Shown here: positions 8,614-17,829 of the stretch, piece after piece
Layout: each line of letters starts with the position of its first letter
Numbering within the stretch: position 1 is the stretch's first letter
Assembly (NCBI GenBank): GCA_020851995.1
Contig: JADZBO010000119.1
Span: forward strand, 1-48,276
Reading direction: 5' to 3'
Length of the DNA stretch: 48,276 bases
Source: Burkholderiaceae bacterium
GTDB lineage: Bacteria; Pseudomonadota; Gammaproteobacteria; Burkholderiales; Burkholderiaceae_B
Made by a program: the position numbers and the translations under genes
The notes under the pieces: generated by a model
Database searches by the model: none
Told to the model about the DNA's origin: nothing
The model's input: the letters and a program-made list of their open reading frames with translations, nothing else

Positions 8614-9441
8614 ATGCCAGAACTACCCGAAGTCGAGACAACTCGCCGAGGAATTGACGCCGTTGCAACAGGTCAGCGTCTGACAAGGCTGATTGTTCAC
8701 GAATCCCGGATGCGCTGGCCGATTCCGCCCGACCTTCAGACACGGGTCGAGGGGCAAATCATGCGCGCCTGTCGCAGGCGGGGCAAATACCTGCTGATGG
8801 AATTCGACCGCGGCACACAACTGGTGCATCTCGGGATGTCCGGATCGGTGCGCAGCGTCCAGAACGGCGCGTTGCTGCGCAAACACGACCATGTGGAGTG
8901 GCAGTTCGAACACGCCACTCTGCGGCTGCATGATCCGCGGCGCTTTGGCGCAGTGCTGTGGCACCCTGTGGAAGACGGACCCGTGGAACAGCACGCCTTG
9001 CTGCGTGGGCTGGGCATCGAGCCATTTGACCCGAAATTTGACGCCCAGTGGCTGCATAAAGGCTTTGCGGGACGCAAAACTCCGGTCAAACAAGCGCTGC
9101 TGGCCGGGGATGTCGTCGTGGGTGTGGGAAATATCTATGCCTCGGAAAGCCTGTTCAGGGCCGGGATTCATCCGCGCGCTGCGGCCGGCCGCCTTTCAGC
9201 CGTGCGCTGCGCACGGCTGGTCCAGGCGATTCGTCAGACGCTGACCGACGCGCTGGAATCCGGCGGCAGTACCCTGCGCGATTATGTCGGTGCCGACAAC
9301 GAGCCAGGGGCGTATTTTGACCTGCACGCAGCAGTCTATGAACGCGACGGCCAGCCCTGTCGGGCCTGCACCACGCCGGTTCGCCGGATCGTGCAGGGAC
9401 AGAGGGCCACCTATTACTGCCCGCGCTGCCAGCGTGTCTGA
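8614..9441 (+). CDS. mutM: Formamidopyrimidine-DNA glycosylase (Fpg/MutM)
   Basis: 275 residues. The catalytic N-terminus PELPEVETTRRGI is intact (Pro2 and Glu3 after Met removal). The helix-two-turn-helix region (VVGVGNIYASESLFRAGIHP) and the C-terminal zinc finger with Cys249, Cys252, Cys269 and Cys272 are complete. The enzyme removes 8-oxoguanine and cuts the abasic site. It is divergent from the TPR gene with only 25 bp between starts, so the two promoters must overlap neighbouring coding sequence. Confidence 0.98.
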   Translation: MPELPEVETTRRGIDAVATGQRLTRLIVHESRMRWPIPPDLQTRVEGQIMRACRRRGKYLLMEFDRGTQLVHLGMSGSVRSVQNGALLRKHDHVEWQFEHATLRLHDPRRFGAVLWHPVEDGPVEQHALLRGLGIEPFDPKFDAQWLHKGFAGRKTPVKQALLAGDVVVGVGNIYASESLFRAGIHPRAAAGRLSAVRCARLVQAIRQTLTDALESGGSTLRDYVGADNEPGAYFDLHAAVYERDGQPCRACTTPVRRIVQGQRATYYCPRCQRV

Positions 9442-9493
9442 GGGCGGCCGCCAACGCGCGGCGGACAGCTGCCCGGGCAGCCCATGCATACAC

Positions 9494-9520
9494 GGATACC
9501 GACCGCCAGGAACGGTATCC
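9494..9520. terminator. Hairpin between convergent genes
   Basis: GGATACCG (9494-9501) and CGGTATCC (9513-9520) are perfect inverted repeats around an 11-base loop. They lie between the mutM stop and the stop of the convergent LTA-synthase-like gene. Neither side has a T run, so this is at best a weak or rho-assisted terminator. Confidence 0.35.
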
Positions 9521-9525
9521 GATCG

Positions 9526-11418
9526 CTACTTTGGCTGCGGCGGCAATGCATAGCGCTCCGCCGCATACGCCCAGCTGGGCCAGAGCACATGGGCGAGCGC
9601 CTCGCGCTCGAGTGCGGGATCCGGATCCACCGGTGTGTACTCGGCGGGCGCAACATAGCGACTGTTACGCGGCGGCTTCCCGGGTTCCAGCACGACCAGC
9701 CTGTCACCCGACAGGTAGCCGTAGTTGTCGCCAAACTGCATCATCGCGCGGTTGCCGCCGCCTCGTGTCAGGTCGTGTCCCAGCATCGGATGCACGGTAT
9801 CCAGACCAATGAGCGACAACAGGGTTGGTGCCAGATCAACCTGACTGATGATCTGCCGATCGGATTTTGGTGCAATGCCCGGACCGAGGATCAGCGCGGG
9901 AATATGAAAATGCCGAACGGGAACCAGGCTACCCGAGACACGCGCGTCGTGGTCGGCCACGATCAGAAACACCGTGTTCTCCCAATAGGGAGCCTCGGGC
10001 GCCTTGCGAAAAAACTCACCCAGCGCCCAATCCGCGTACCGAACCGTATTGGCAACGGTCGCCGGATCCCCTTGCGGCTCGATGCGCCCCGGGGGATATT
10101 CCCACGGCGAATGATTGGAAACGGAGAAAGCGACAGTCAGGGTCCGCCGCCCCGCGCGCGCATCATCGCGCAGCAGGCGATCGACCTGATTGAACATATC
10201 CTCGTCGCTCGCGCCCCAGGAGCCGACAAACTGCGGGGCGACGAACTTTGGCCGATCGACGACCTCGTCGAAGCCATTCCCCAGAAAAAAGCTGCGCATG
10301 TTGTCAAAATGCGCCTCTCCTCCGTACACGAAGCGCGAGAAATAGCCGTGGCGGCCAAGCAGTTCGCCCAGCGTGAAAAAGCCGGTTTCCGCCTTGGGCA
10401 GGATCAGCACCGCATCGGCCGGTGTCGGCAGGAAACCAGTCGTGATGGCCTCCAGACCCCGCACGGATCGCGTGCCGGTCGCATAGGCGCGTTCAAACCA
10501 CCAGCCCTGATCCGCCAGGGCATCCAGCGCCGGCGTAAGCCCCTGTCCGCCTAGCCGCGCCGAGTACTGCGCGCCCAGACTTTCCTGAATGATGATGACC
10601 AGATTCAGGGGCTTATCCCTGGGGGAGGTGGATCGCTGAAAGTGCAACGAGGGAAGTCGCGCATCCATCGGCGCCCCCTCCAGACCCGCTGCCTCGCGTA
10701 CCAGGCGCGTGGCTTCCTCCACAGGCATCTTGCCGTAAAGGTCAAACGCGGATTTTTCGTTGGTCGCCATGTAGGCGGCATTGACCACGTTCCAGAACCC
10801 GCTGAGTGGAAGCGTGTTGACCATCGCATCGTTGCCGAAAGCCACCGTTGCGGCGTTGATGGGACGGTGATCGAGTGTCCCGCGGATCGACATCACGCAG
10901 AAGGCGACCAGCGCCAGGCACACTATCGGGCGCAGCCACCAGCGCAGGGCCCGGTCGGGACGACCAGGCCGCAGCAGCCGAAACCCGATCCAGACGAGCA
11001 GCCCGATCAGCGCCAGCGCACCGATGAGCACCCCGCGATAGCCTTCCCAGATCATCCCGAACACTTCGCGCGGATGCCCCAGATACTGGAAAAAGATCCG
11101 GTTTGGGCGCGAGTCGTATTCAATGATGAACTGCGGCGTGAGCACCTCGAAAAATACGAGCAGAAACCAGCAGATCCGGTACCACCACACGGTCAACCGC
11201 TCGGCGAGCGCAAACTGCCCGAACCAGGGTGAAAGCCCGGCCGGCAGCGCAATCATCATGCCAAGGATCACCAGGTCAAAGCGCAACCCGCCCCACATCA
11301 CCGGCCAAAGGCCGTTGACGGCTGAGACCCGGGGCCATTGCCACGCGACAAACCCAAGCCGGGCGAGCGTCAGCAGGACGAGCGCCGTCCACCAGAATCG
11401 CCAGGTCAGCCGACGCAT
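9526..11418 (-). CDS. LTA synthase / MdoB-like phosphoglycerol transferase family membrane protein
   Basis: 630 residues: about five N-terminal membrane helices (to about residue 180), then an extracytoplasmic sulfatase/alkaline-phosphatase-fold domain. Metal and catalytic positions are visible: Glu279 (IIIQESLGAQ), Thr316 in ATGTRSVRGLEA and Asp489-His490 (VADHDARVSG). Related enzymes move phosphoglycerol or phosphoethanolamine from lipids onto glycans such as osmoregulated glucans. In a Gram-negative host a periplasmic-glucan or LPS substrate is more likely than lipoteichoic acid, but this is inference. It lies 13 bp downstream of the FAD oxidoreductase gene. Confidence 0.87.
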   Translation of the reverse strand: MRRLTWRFWWTALVLLTLARLGFVAWQWPRVSAVNGLWPVMWGGLRFDLVILGMMIALPAGLSPWFGQFALAERLTVWWYRICWFLLVFFEVLTPQFIIEYDSRPNRIFFQYLGHPREVFGMIWEGYRGVLIGALALIGLLVWIGFRLLRPGRPDRALRWWLRPIVCLALVAFCVMSIRGTLDHRPINAATVAFGNDAMVNTLPLSGFWNVVNAAYMATNEKSAFDLYGKMPVEEATRLVREAAGLEGAPMDARLPSLHFQRSTSPRDKPLNLVIIIQESLGAQYSARLGGQGLTPALDALADQGWWFERAYATGTRSVRGLEAITTGFLPTPADAVLILPKAETGFFTLGELLGRHGYFSRFVYGGEAHFDNMRSFFLGNGFDEVVDRPKFVAPQFVGSWGASDEDMFNQVDRLLRDDARAGRRTLTVAFSVSNHSPWEYPPGRIEPQGDPATVANTVRYADWALGEFFRKAPEAPYWENTVFLIVADHDARVSGSLVPVRHFHIPALILGPGIAPKSDRQIISQVDLAPTLLSLIGLDTVHPMLGHDLTRGGGNRAMMQFGDNYGYLSGDRLVVLEPGKPPRNSRYVAPAEYTPVDPDPALEREALAHVLWPSWAYAAERYALPPQPK

Positions 11419-11431
11419 GAAGCACCCGCCA

Positions 11432-12847
11432 TCAGGACTGCAGTACCTTGCCGGGGTTCATGATCCCCAGCGGATCGAGAGCGTTCTTGATGCTGCGCAT
11501 CAGCGACAACTCCAGGGCGCTTTTATAGCGCAACAGCTGGTCGCGCTTGAGTTGCCCCACCCCGTGCTCCGCGCTGATCGAGCCGCCGTGGGCATGCACG
11601 CTGTCGTGCACAAGCTGGTAGATCTCGTCCTGTTGTCCCAGCACTTGGCCCTCGGATTGCGCGGGGCCCGGCGCGACGTTGTAGTGCAGGTTGCCGTCAC
11701 CCAGATGGCCAAAAATCACGTGCTTGACGCCCTTGAAATGCGCTTGCAGAGCGGCATTCGTGGTGTGGACGAACTCGGCGATCCGGGAAATCGGAATCGA
11801 CACGTCATGCTTGACACTTTTTCCGAGGGCGGCCTCAGCCAGCGGAATACTTTCCCGCAGGTGCCACATGGCCTTGCTCTGGGCGATGTTTTCGGCGATC
11901 GCCGCGTCCGTAATCAACCCGTCCTCGATGGCTTCGCCCAGCACGGCTTCGAAACGGCTCTGGGCGTGCTCCGCGCTTTCGCTGTCTGACAACTCAAGCA
12001 ATGCAAACCAGGGCGAATGCGCCGAGGCTCCTTCAAACGGAATCCGCAACTGGGTAAACAGGCCGACGACCGCCTGGAGGACCTCGCCTTCCATGACTTC
12101 GAAGCCCGTGAGCGACGCGCCGAATCCGGCCCGGGCCCGCGAAAGGAACGCCACTGCGTCATCAAGTGATTTCAGCGCAAGCATCGCGGTGCGCTGCGCG
12201 ATCGGCAGAGGATAGAGCTTGAGCGTGGCCGCGGTGATGACGCCCAGGGTGCCTTCGCTGCCAATGAACAGGTCACGCAAATCGTAGCCCGTGTTGTCCT
12301 TGCGCAGACCGCGCAGGCCGTTCCAGATTTCGCCGCTCGCGGTGACGACCTCCAGTCCGAGCGCGAGTTCGCGCGCATTGCCGTACCGCAGCACCTGCGT
12401 GCCCCCGGCGTTGGTGGCGAGGTTACCTCCGATCGTGCAACTGCCCTCGGCCGCGAGGCTCAGCGGGAATAATCGATCCGCCTTGCGCGCCTCTTCCTGA
12501 AGGCTCTGAAGCACGCAGCCAGCCTCGACCGTAATGGTATCGTTGTCGGCATCGATCGCCCGGATTCGCGTCATACGTGCCAGAGAGAGCACCAGCGCGC
12601 TGCCGGATTGATCGGGCGTGGCGCCCCCGCACAGACCCGTGTTGCCGCCCAGCGGCACTACGGGAATACGGTGTTCCGCGCAAAGGCGCACGACTGCGGA
12701 GACCTCGGCGGTGGTGGCCGGCCTGACGACAGCGATGGCCGCACCCTGGTAGCGACCGCGCCAGTCCACCAGCAGCGGCGCCGCCGACTCGCCGGTCAGA
12801 ACGTGTTCGGCCCCGACCAGACCTTTCAATGTCTCGATCACATTCAT
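11432..12847 (-). CDS. FAD-binding oxidoreductase, GlcD/D-2-hydroxyacid dehydrogenase type
   Basis: 471 residues. The N-terminal FAD_binding_4 (PCMH) domain shows VVRPATTAEVSAVV and the flavin loop PLGGNTGLCGG (65-75). The C-terminal half is the FAD-oxidase_C domain with HLGDGNLHYN and SAEHGVGQLK, the metal- and substrate-binding part seen in D-lactate, glycolate (GlcD) and D-2-hydroxyglutarate dehydrogenases. The exact 2-hydroxyacid cannot be read. Start ATG 12847 (MNVIETLKGLVG); an upstream extension to 12937 has no family resemblance. Confidence 0.9.
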   Translation of the reverse strand: MNVIETLKGLVGAEHVLTGESAAPLLVDWRGRYQGAAIAVVRPATTAEVSAVVRLCAEHRIPVVPLGGNTGLCGGATPDQSGSALVLSLARMTRIRAIDADNDTITVEAGCVLQSLQEEARKADRLFPLSLAAEGSCTIGGNLATNAGGTQVLRYGNARELALGLEVVTASGEIWNGLRGLRKDNTGYDLRDLFIGSEGTLGVITAATLKLYPLPIAQRTAMLALKSLDDAVAFLSRARAGFGASLTGFEVMEGEVLQAVVGLFTQLRIPFEGASAHSPWFALLELSDSESAEHAQSRFEAVLGEAIEDGLITDAAIAENIAQSKAMWHLRESIPLAEAALGKSVKHDVSIPISRIAEFVHTTNAALQAHFKGVKHVIFGHLGDGNLHYNVAPGPAQSEGQVLGQQDEIYQLVHDSVHAHGGSISAEHGVGQLKRDQLLRYKSALELSLMRSIKNALDPLGIMNPGKVLQS

Positions 12848-13083
12848 GCTGTTTCCTGATTTTGTTGCCGTCCCGAGCACTGCACCGGGTCCGTCTGAGC
12901 CCGCTCGCACACCTTCCGGACGACCGTAAAAGCGCATTGTAGGGTAACCGCCATGACAGGACGAACCACCCGCGCGCAGGTCGCGATGCGACGACCATAT
13001 TTCTGGGATAATCCAACTAAAGCTAGATTCATTAACAGGGTTACCCTCAAAGCGTACCCACCTCTGTGATTCGGAGTATCAAC

Positions 13084-14472
13084 GTGGCCGACACCAACCA
13101 ATTCCCCAGGGCCGCTTTCAAGGCCTATGACATCCGGGGCATCGTCCCCGAAGAACTGAATCCCGAGTTTGCCCGCCTGCTGGGGCAGGGTCTGGCTGCC
13201 CAGGCCCGATCGGAAGGCGTGCGCGCCATGGTGGTCGGACGCGACGGGCGGATCAGCAGCCCGTCCCTTGCCGCGTCGCTGCAAGCGGGTATGCGCGACG
13301 GCGGGATCGAGTCCATCGACGTTGGGCAAGTACCGACGCCGCTGGTTTACTTTGCGGCACACACGCTCAAAACCGGCTCCGGGGTCGCCGTGACCGGCAG
13401 CCACAATCCGCCAAATTACAACGGCTTCAAGATGATGATGGCCGGTCGCACACTGCATGGCGCGGCAATTGCGGCGCTGCGCGACCAGATCCTCGCGGGT
13501 CCGGCGCTGGCCTCTGCGCCCGGACAGGCGCGTGAAGTCGACATTCTCACGCCCTACCTTGCGCGCGTCGTCGACAGCATCAAGCTTGCACGTCCGATGA
13601 AAATCGCAGTCGACTGCGGCAACGGCGTGGCCGGTGCGGTCGCGCCGCAACTGTTCCGCGCACTCGGCTGCGAAGTGACCGAATTGTTTTGTGAAGTAGA
13701 CGGCACGTTTCCGAACCATCATCCCGATCCGGCCGACCCCCATAATCTTGAGGATCTGATCCGCTGCGTTCAGACCACTGATTGCGAAATCGGCCTGGCG
13801 TTCGACGGCGACGGCGACCGCCTGGGCGTAGTGACCAAGTCCGGCGAGATCATCTGGCCCGATCGCCAGTTGATCCTCTACGCGCGCGATGTGCTTTCCC
13901 GCTGCCCCGGCGAAACCATCATCTACGACGTCAAGTGCAGCCGTCATGTCGCAGTTGAAATCCGCAAGGCGGGTGGCGTGCCGCTGATGTGCCAAACCGG
14001 TCACTCGCTCATCAAGGCCAAGCTCGCCGAAACCGGTGCCCCTCTGGCGGGCGAAATGAGCGGCCACACGTTCTTCAAAGAGCGCTGGTACGGCTTTGAC
14101 GATGGCCTGTACACAGGCGCACGTTTGCTCGAGATTCTCTCGCGGTCAGCGGATGCGTCGGCGGTGCTTGAAAGCCTGCCGCAGGGCGTTTCCACACCCG
14201 AACTGAAGATCGAAATGAAGGAAGGCGAGCCGCATGCCGTGATCGAGCGCCTGCAGCGTGAAGCCAGGTTTGCCGGCGCGAGCGAACTGATCACGATCGA
14301 CGGCGTTCGCGCCGAATATCCGGATGGTTTTGGTCTGGCGCGCGCATCCAACACGACCCCTGTGATCGTGCTGCGTTTCGAGGGTGACACTCCCGAGGCG
14401 CTCGCCAGAATCCAGGACGCGTTCCGCACGGAGCTCAAGCGACTTGCTCCAGACGCCCATCTCCCCTTCTGA
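13084..14472 (+). CDS. Phosphomannomutase/phosphoglucomutase (AlgC type)
   Basis: 462 residues, alpha-D-phosphohexomutase. Four family signatures are visible: phosphoserine loop TGSHNPPNYNG with Ser106, metal loop DGDGDR (241-246), sugar-binding GEMSGH (323-328) and the C-terminal phosphate loop RASNTTPVIVLRFE. It interconverts hexose 1- and 6-phosphates for surface polysaccharide precursors. I choose GTG 13084 because GGAG sits seven bases upstream; GTG 13066 is in frame but lacks a site. It lies 16 bp upstream of pgi, so the two likely form one transcript. A short inverted repeat AGGGT-T-ACCCT (13037-13047) lies ahead of the gene. Confidence 0.95.
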   Translation: MADTNQFPRAAFKAYDIRGIVPEELNPEFARLLGQGLAAQARSEGVRAMVVGRDGRISSPSLAASLQAGMRDGGIESIDVGQVPTPLVYFAAHTLKTGSGVAVTGSHNPPNYNGFKMMMAGRTLHGAAIAALRDQILAGPALASAPGQAREVDILTPYLARVVDSIKLARPMKIAVDCGNGVAGAVAPQLFRALGCEVTELFCEVDGTFPNHHPDPADPHNLEDLIRCVQTTDCEIGLAFDGDGDRLGVVTKSGEIIWPDRQLILYARDVLSRCPGETIIYDVKCSRHVAVEIRKAGGVPLMCQTGHSLIKAKLAETGAPLAGEMSGHTFFKERWYGFDDGLYTGARLLEILSRSADASAVLESLPQGVSTPELKIEMKEGEPHAVIERLQREARFAGASELITIDGVRAEYPDGFGLARASNTTPVIVLRFEGDTPEALARIQDAFRTELKRLAPDAHLPF

Positions 14473-14488
14473 ACAACCGGCCACCATC

Positions 14489-16054
14489 ATGAGCGCACTT
14501 TCCAAGTCTCCCGCCTGGCAGGAATTTTCACGCGCGGTTCACTCGGCGACTCTCAAACCAGACGCGCTTCGCGTGATTCACGCCGCGGATATTGATATCG
14601 ACCTCAGCACGCAACTGCACTCCGCTGACCTCACACGGGCCGGCGAAGCGTTGCTGCAGCAGCAGGATTTCGACCGCCTGCGCAATGGGCTCTTTGAAGG
14701 CGAACACATCAACTGGACCGAGGATCGTGCCGCCTGGCATACGGCGCTGCGCGCGCCCCAACCGCCTGCGTCCGTCGCGGCCGTGATCCTGCAGCAGCGA
14801 GCCCGTCTGGCGAATTTCGTGGAACAGGCCAATGCCCTCAACCGCTACCGCAACGTGGTCCATCTGGGCATCGGCGGCAGCGACTGGGGGCCGCGCCTGG
14901 CGGTTCAGGCCCTGGGCGGCGGGGGTGGGCGGCGCAAGATCCGTTTTGCCTCTAACGTCGATGCGCATGCGATCACTGAAGCGCTGGAAGGTCTCGACCC
15001 GCAAGACACCCTGATCATCGTGTCGTCCAAGTCGTTCACTACAACGGAGTCACTGGCCAACGCCGCCTGCGCGATCGACTGGCTGCGCGCCGCGGGAATC
15101 CAGAATCCTCTGGAGCGCTTCGTGGCCGTCACGGCGAACCCAAAGGCCGCACGCGAATTCGGCATCTCTGACGATCACATCTTTGAATTCTGGGACTGGG
15201 TCGGCGGCCGCTACTCGATATGGTCTTCGATCGGTCTGCCGATCGCCCTCGCGCTGGGGCTGGAAAAATTCCAGGAGATGCTCGCCGGCGCGGCCGCGAT
15301 GGATGAGCACTTTCGCAGCGCTCCGGTCAGCGCAAACGCGCCTATCCAGATGGCGCTTGCCGCCGTCGCGAACTGCAGCGTGCTGGGCTGGGCATCTTTC
15401 GCGCTTTGCCCCTATGACGCGCGCCTGCGCAATCTGGTGCCGTGGCTCCAGCAACTGGAGATGGAATCCCTTGGCAAATCGGCCCAGCGTGACAGCACGC
15501 CCTTAGATCTGCCGAGCAGCCCGGTCGTTTGGGGTATGCCAGGCACGGACGCGCAGCACACCTTTTTCCAGTGGCTACATCAGGACGCGAGGGGTGCTCC
15601 CGTCGACTTCATCCTGTGCGCCAAGCCCGATCACCGCCACGCGCGCCATCACAGGTTATTGATTGCCAACTGCCTGGCTCAGCGGGCGGCATTGCTTGAG
15701 GGTAAATCGTACGAACAGGCGCTGGCGCAAGTGCAGCGCACCGTCAGCGATCCAAAACGGGCCGAAGAACTCGCGCGCCATCGGGTCCATCCGGGCGGGC
15801 GGCCCTCGACGCTGATCGTGCTGCCGCGCCTGGACGCCGCACACCTTGGCGCAACCCTTGCGCTCTACGAGCACAAAGTGTTCACCGAAGGGGTTCTCTG
15901 GGGTATCAACCCGTTCGACCAATGGGGGGTGGAGTTTGGCAAACAACTCGCCAATGATCTTGAGCGCCGCCTGGACGCGCTGGGCAGCGACCCGGGGGTC
16001 AGCCCCTACGATCCTTCAACGGCGCATTGGGTCAGGAAGCTGGCAAGCGGCTAA
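14489..16054 (+). CDS. pgi: Glucose-6-phosphate isomerase
   Basis: 521 residues, slightly shorter than the enterobacterial enzyme (549). Visible: HLGIGGSDWGPRLA (phosphate-binding), SKSFTTTE (sugar phosphate loop), the catalytic region GGRYSIWSSIGLP, and the C-terminal signature with GINPFDQWGVEFGKQLA and its lysine. It converts glucose 6-phosphate to fructose 6-phosphate. Start ATG 14489 follows the mutase stop by 16 bp. Confidence 0.97.
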   Translation: MSALSKSPAWQEFSRAVHSATLKPDALRVIHAADIDIDLSTQLHSADLTRAGEALLQQQDFDRLRNGLFEGEHINWTEDRAAWHTALRAPQPPASVAAVILQQRARLANFVEQANALNRYRNVVHLGIGGSDWGPRLAVQALGGGGGRRKIRFASNVDAHAITEALEGLDPQDTLIIVSSKSFTTTESLANAACAIDWLRAAGIQNPLERFVAVTANPKAAREFGISDDHIFEFWDWVGGRYSIWSSIGLPIALALGLEKFQEMLAGAAAMDEHFRSAPVSANAPIQMALAAVANCSVLGWASFALCPYDARLRNLVPWLQQLEMESLGKSAQRDSTPLDLPSSPVVWGMPGTDAQHTFFQWLHQDARGAPVDFILCAKPDHRHARHHRLLIANCLAQRAALLEGKSYEQALAQVQRTVSDPKRAEELARHRVHPGGRPSTLIVLPRLDAAHLGATLALYEHKVFTEGVLWGINPFDQWGVEFGKQLANDLERRLDALGSDPGVSPYDPSTAHWVRKLASG

Positions 16055-16080
16055 CTGGTTGTGCTGCAGAGCGCTGCGAT

Positions 16081-16112
16081 CGCGTGGTGCTCTGCTCGCG
16101 TGGTGCTCTGCT
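16081..16112. repeat. Perfect 16-bp tandem duplication
   Basis: CGCGTGGTGCTCTGCT occurs twice in direct contact (16081-16096, 16097-16112), just after pgi. The rest of 16055-16200 holds no gene that I recognise and no clear terminator for pgi on the plus strand. Confidence 0.8.
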
Positions 16113-16205
16113 CTGTTGCGAAGCATTGCGCTAACGCCGAAACGGCAAACCCGAAACGCCAGACATCAGGGCATGGTGACTTCCAGGCCCTGGCTGCAGA
16201 AGAAC

Positions 16206-16238
16206 AAAAAAGAGCCCAAGACCTTGCGGTCTTGGGCT
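16206..16238 (-). terminator. Strong rho-independent terminator of the small RNA
   Basis: On the minus strand AGCCCAAGACC pairs perfectly with GGTCTTGGGCT (11 bp, 16213-16238) around a GCAA tetraloop, followed by C and six T (16206-16211). On the plus strand there is no T tract, so it acts leftward. Confidence 0.88.
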
Positions 16239-16372
16239 AAATCCACCAAAGGAGGAGGGTGGAGGAGACAACCGTGGCAAGCTGGGTAGCGGAATCTGCA
16301 GGGGCTTGCGCCGCGCCTGACAGACATTTGCAGTGGACTTACCTTGACTGCAACCGGAACCTAACTTCCATG
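16206..16372 (-). ncRNA. Probable small regulatory RNA with an exposed anti-Shine-Dalgarno loop
   Basis: Three signs line up on the minus strand. A promoter (16379-16407) predicts a start near 16372. A hairpin with stem TCCACC/GGTGGA (16242-16247 with 16258-16263) shows the ten-base loop CTCCTCCTTT, and a second CTCCTCC lies directly before it (16261-16267). Then comes a perfect terminator (16206-16238). No reading frame of note fits the roughly 165-nt transcript. Such loops can pair with ribosome binding sites of mRNAs or act on ribosomes. I recall an Rfam family named Betaproteobacteria toxic small RNA with an anti-SD motif; this may be a member, but I could not search. It is antisense to neither neighbour, lying between the pgi and coq7 stops. 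Confidence 0.68.
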
Positions 16373-16378
16373 AGTTGA

Positions 16379-16407
16379 ATCATAGAGCAGATTTTTGTGC
16401 AATGCAA
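16379..16407 (-). promoter_or_regulatory. Sigma70-type promoter of the small RNA
   Basis: Reading leftward: -35 TTGCAT (16402-16407), a spacer of exactly 17 bases, -10 TATGAT (16379-16384). The predicted start is near 16372. No protein-coding frame begins downstream before the terminator. Confidence 0.65.
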
Positions 16408-16483
16408 GATCTTTGTTGTTTCAGATGATAGCTGGGGGAGGCTGTTGTATTTGTGCATCGCAACAACATGTAACCAATCGTAG

Positions 16484-17173
16484 TCAGACCCTGTACGCGG
16501 TCGTGGTCATGACCTTCGACATCAGCTTCATCAGTCCACGCACCGGAGCGGGGAGCGGCGTAGCCCCATGAGTCTCGGCGGTCACGCGGTGCCCGATTTC
16601 ATCCTGCTTCATCTGCTCGACAATGCGCCTGGAGCGATCATCCCCGGGGGGCAATTTCTGCAGATGATCTTCCAGGTGCGCTTCCACCTGGCGCTCGGTT
16701 TCCGCCATGAACCCGAGATTCGGCCCAACCCCGGCCCGACCAGCGATCAGACCCAGAGTAAAGGCACCTGCGTACCAGAGTGGATTGAGCAGGCTCGGAC
16801 GGCTGTTCAGTTCAGTCAGCCGCTGGCCGCACCAAGCAAGGTGATCGACCTCCTCGCGCGCAGCGGTTTGCAGGAGCTGGGCCGTTTCCTGATCCTTGCA
16901 CACCGACGCCTGCCCGCGATACAGGGCCTGCGCGCAGATCTCGCCGACGTGATTGACGCGCATGAGGCCAGCGGCGTGCTCACGCTGCGCATCGTCGCCA
17001 AGGTCGGGTTCATCGCGGGGACGCGGACCCGCCGGGTTGGGCCGGCCGGCGGTGACGCCGCCGCCAAGCACTTGCAAGGCGATGTCGAGTTCGGCGATCA
17101 CCGGATCAAGCCAGCCGACCTGGCGACGCAACCCTGGATGATCTGACGCGATGGGATGAGTATGCTTTGACAT
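16484..17173 (-). CDS. coq7: 2-polyprenyl-3-methyl-6-methoxy-1,4-benzoquinone monooxygenase (Coq7/UbiF-equivalent)
   Basis: 229 residues, a ferritin-like diiron hydroxylase of ubiquinone synthesis. Iron ligands are visible in two helical repeats: Glu78 (HVGEICAQALYRGQ), Glu108 with His111 (REEVDHLAW), Glu164 (RQVEAHLEDHL), Glu192 with His195 (KQDEIGHR). Coq7 replaces UbiF in many betaproteobacteria. It stands alone on the minus strand; the stop at 16484 lies about 110 bp before the small RNA, which has its own promoter. Confidence 0.95.
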   Translation of the reverse strand: MSKHTHPIASDHPGLRRQVGWLDPVIAELDIALQVLGGGVTAGRPNPAGPRPRDEPDLGDDAQREHAAGLMRVNHVGEICAQALYRGQASVCKDQETAQLLQTAAREEVDHLAWCGQRLTELNSRPSLLNPLWYAGAFTLGLIAGRAGVGPNLGFMAETERQVEAHLEDHLQKLPPGDDRSRRIVEQMKQDEIGHRVTAETHGATPLPAPVRGLMKLMSKVMTTTAYRV

Positions 17174-17369
17174 AGACCTTTAATGCCGCACCGCGCGTTT
17201 TGCCGGTGCGCCTTCTGGTTGTATTTGCTTGAAGCGGACTTTGCGAACGACCGCAGTGGCATTTTACCGCGCCCAGCAGACGGAGACCATCCGCCTGCCC
17301 GCGCCTGGCCGGCATCCCTGCAGCAGCCAAACGGTTTATGATTCCTGTTTTGAAAATGAGGGTTCCGGC

Positions 17370-17816
17370 ATGGAATGCAGAATTGACTGGGGTGGCCCCG
17401 ACGGGATGCTGTTCGTCGCGCGCACGGGCACCGGGCACATCGCGGCCATGGACGGCGCTCCGGAGGGCGGTGGCAACAATCTCGCACCGCGTCCCATGGA
17501 AATGATGCTGATCGGCGCGGGCGGTTGCACTGCTTACGATGTCGTTCTGATCCTAAAGCGCGGCCGCCATGCCGTCAGCGGCTGCTCAGTCGCGCTCAAG
17601 GCAGAGCGCGCCGAAGCCGACCCGAAGGTCTTCACACACATCCATTTCGAATTCACCGTTGCAGGGCGTAACCTCGCTCAGGCTGCGGTCGAGCGCGCGA
17701 TTCACCTTTCCCACGAAAAATACTGCTCTGCCACGGCAATGCTTTCGCACACCGCGACGATCGACTGGTCAGTCAAAATTTTGGAAACCGGTAGCCCGCA
17801 GTCCCCGCAAGCCTGA
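17370..17816 (+). CDS. OsmC/Ohr family thiol peroxidase-like protein
   Basis: 148 residues with both redox cysteines of the OsmC family: Cys53 ([12 protein letters not shown]) and Cys119 ([11 protein letters not shown]). Closest in look to the YhfA-type branch ([15 protein letters not shown]), whose substrate is not well defined; others reduce organic hydroperoxides. Start ATG 17370 has GAGGG at a normal distance; earlier in-frame codons overlap the coq7 promoter side and look non-coding. It lies 13 bp before thyA. Confidence 0.88.
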   Translation: MECRIDWGGPDGMLFVARTGTGHIAAMDGAPEGGGNNLAPRPMEMMLIGAGGCTAYDVVLILKRGRHAVSGCSVALKAERAEADPKVFTHIHFEFTVAGRNLAQAAVERAIHLSHEKYCSATAMLSHTATIDWSVKILETGSPQSPQA

Positions 17817-17829
17817 TCAGCACCCACAC

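Noticed and set aside
12844-14067. Long minus-strand open frame opposite the phosphohexomutase gene
   Set aside because: Antisense frame in GC-rich DNA; it has no family features, and the opposite strand encodes a complete enzyme with all motifs.
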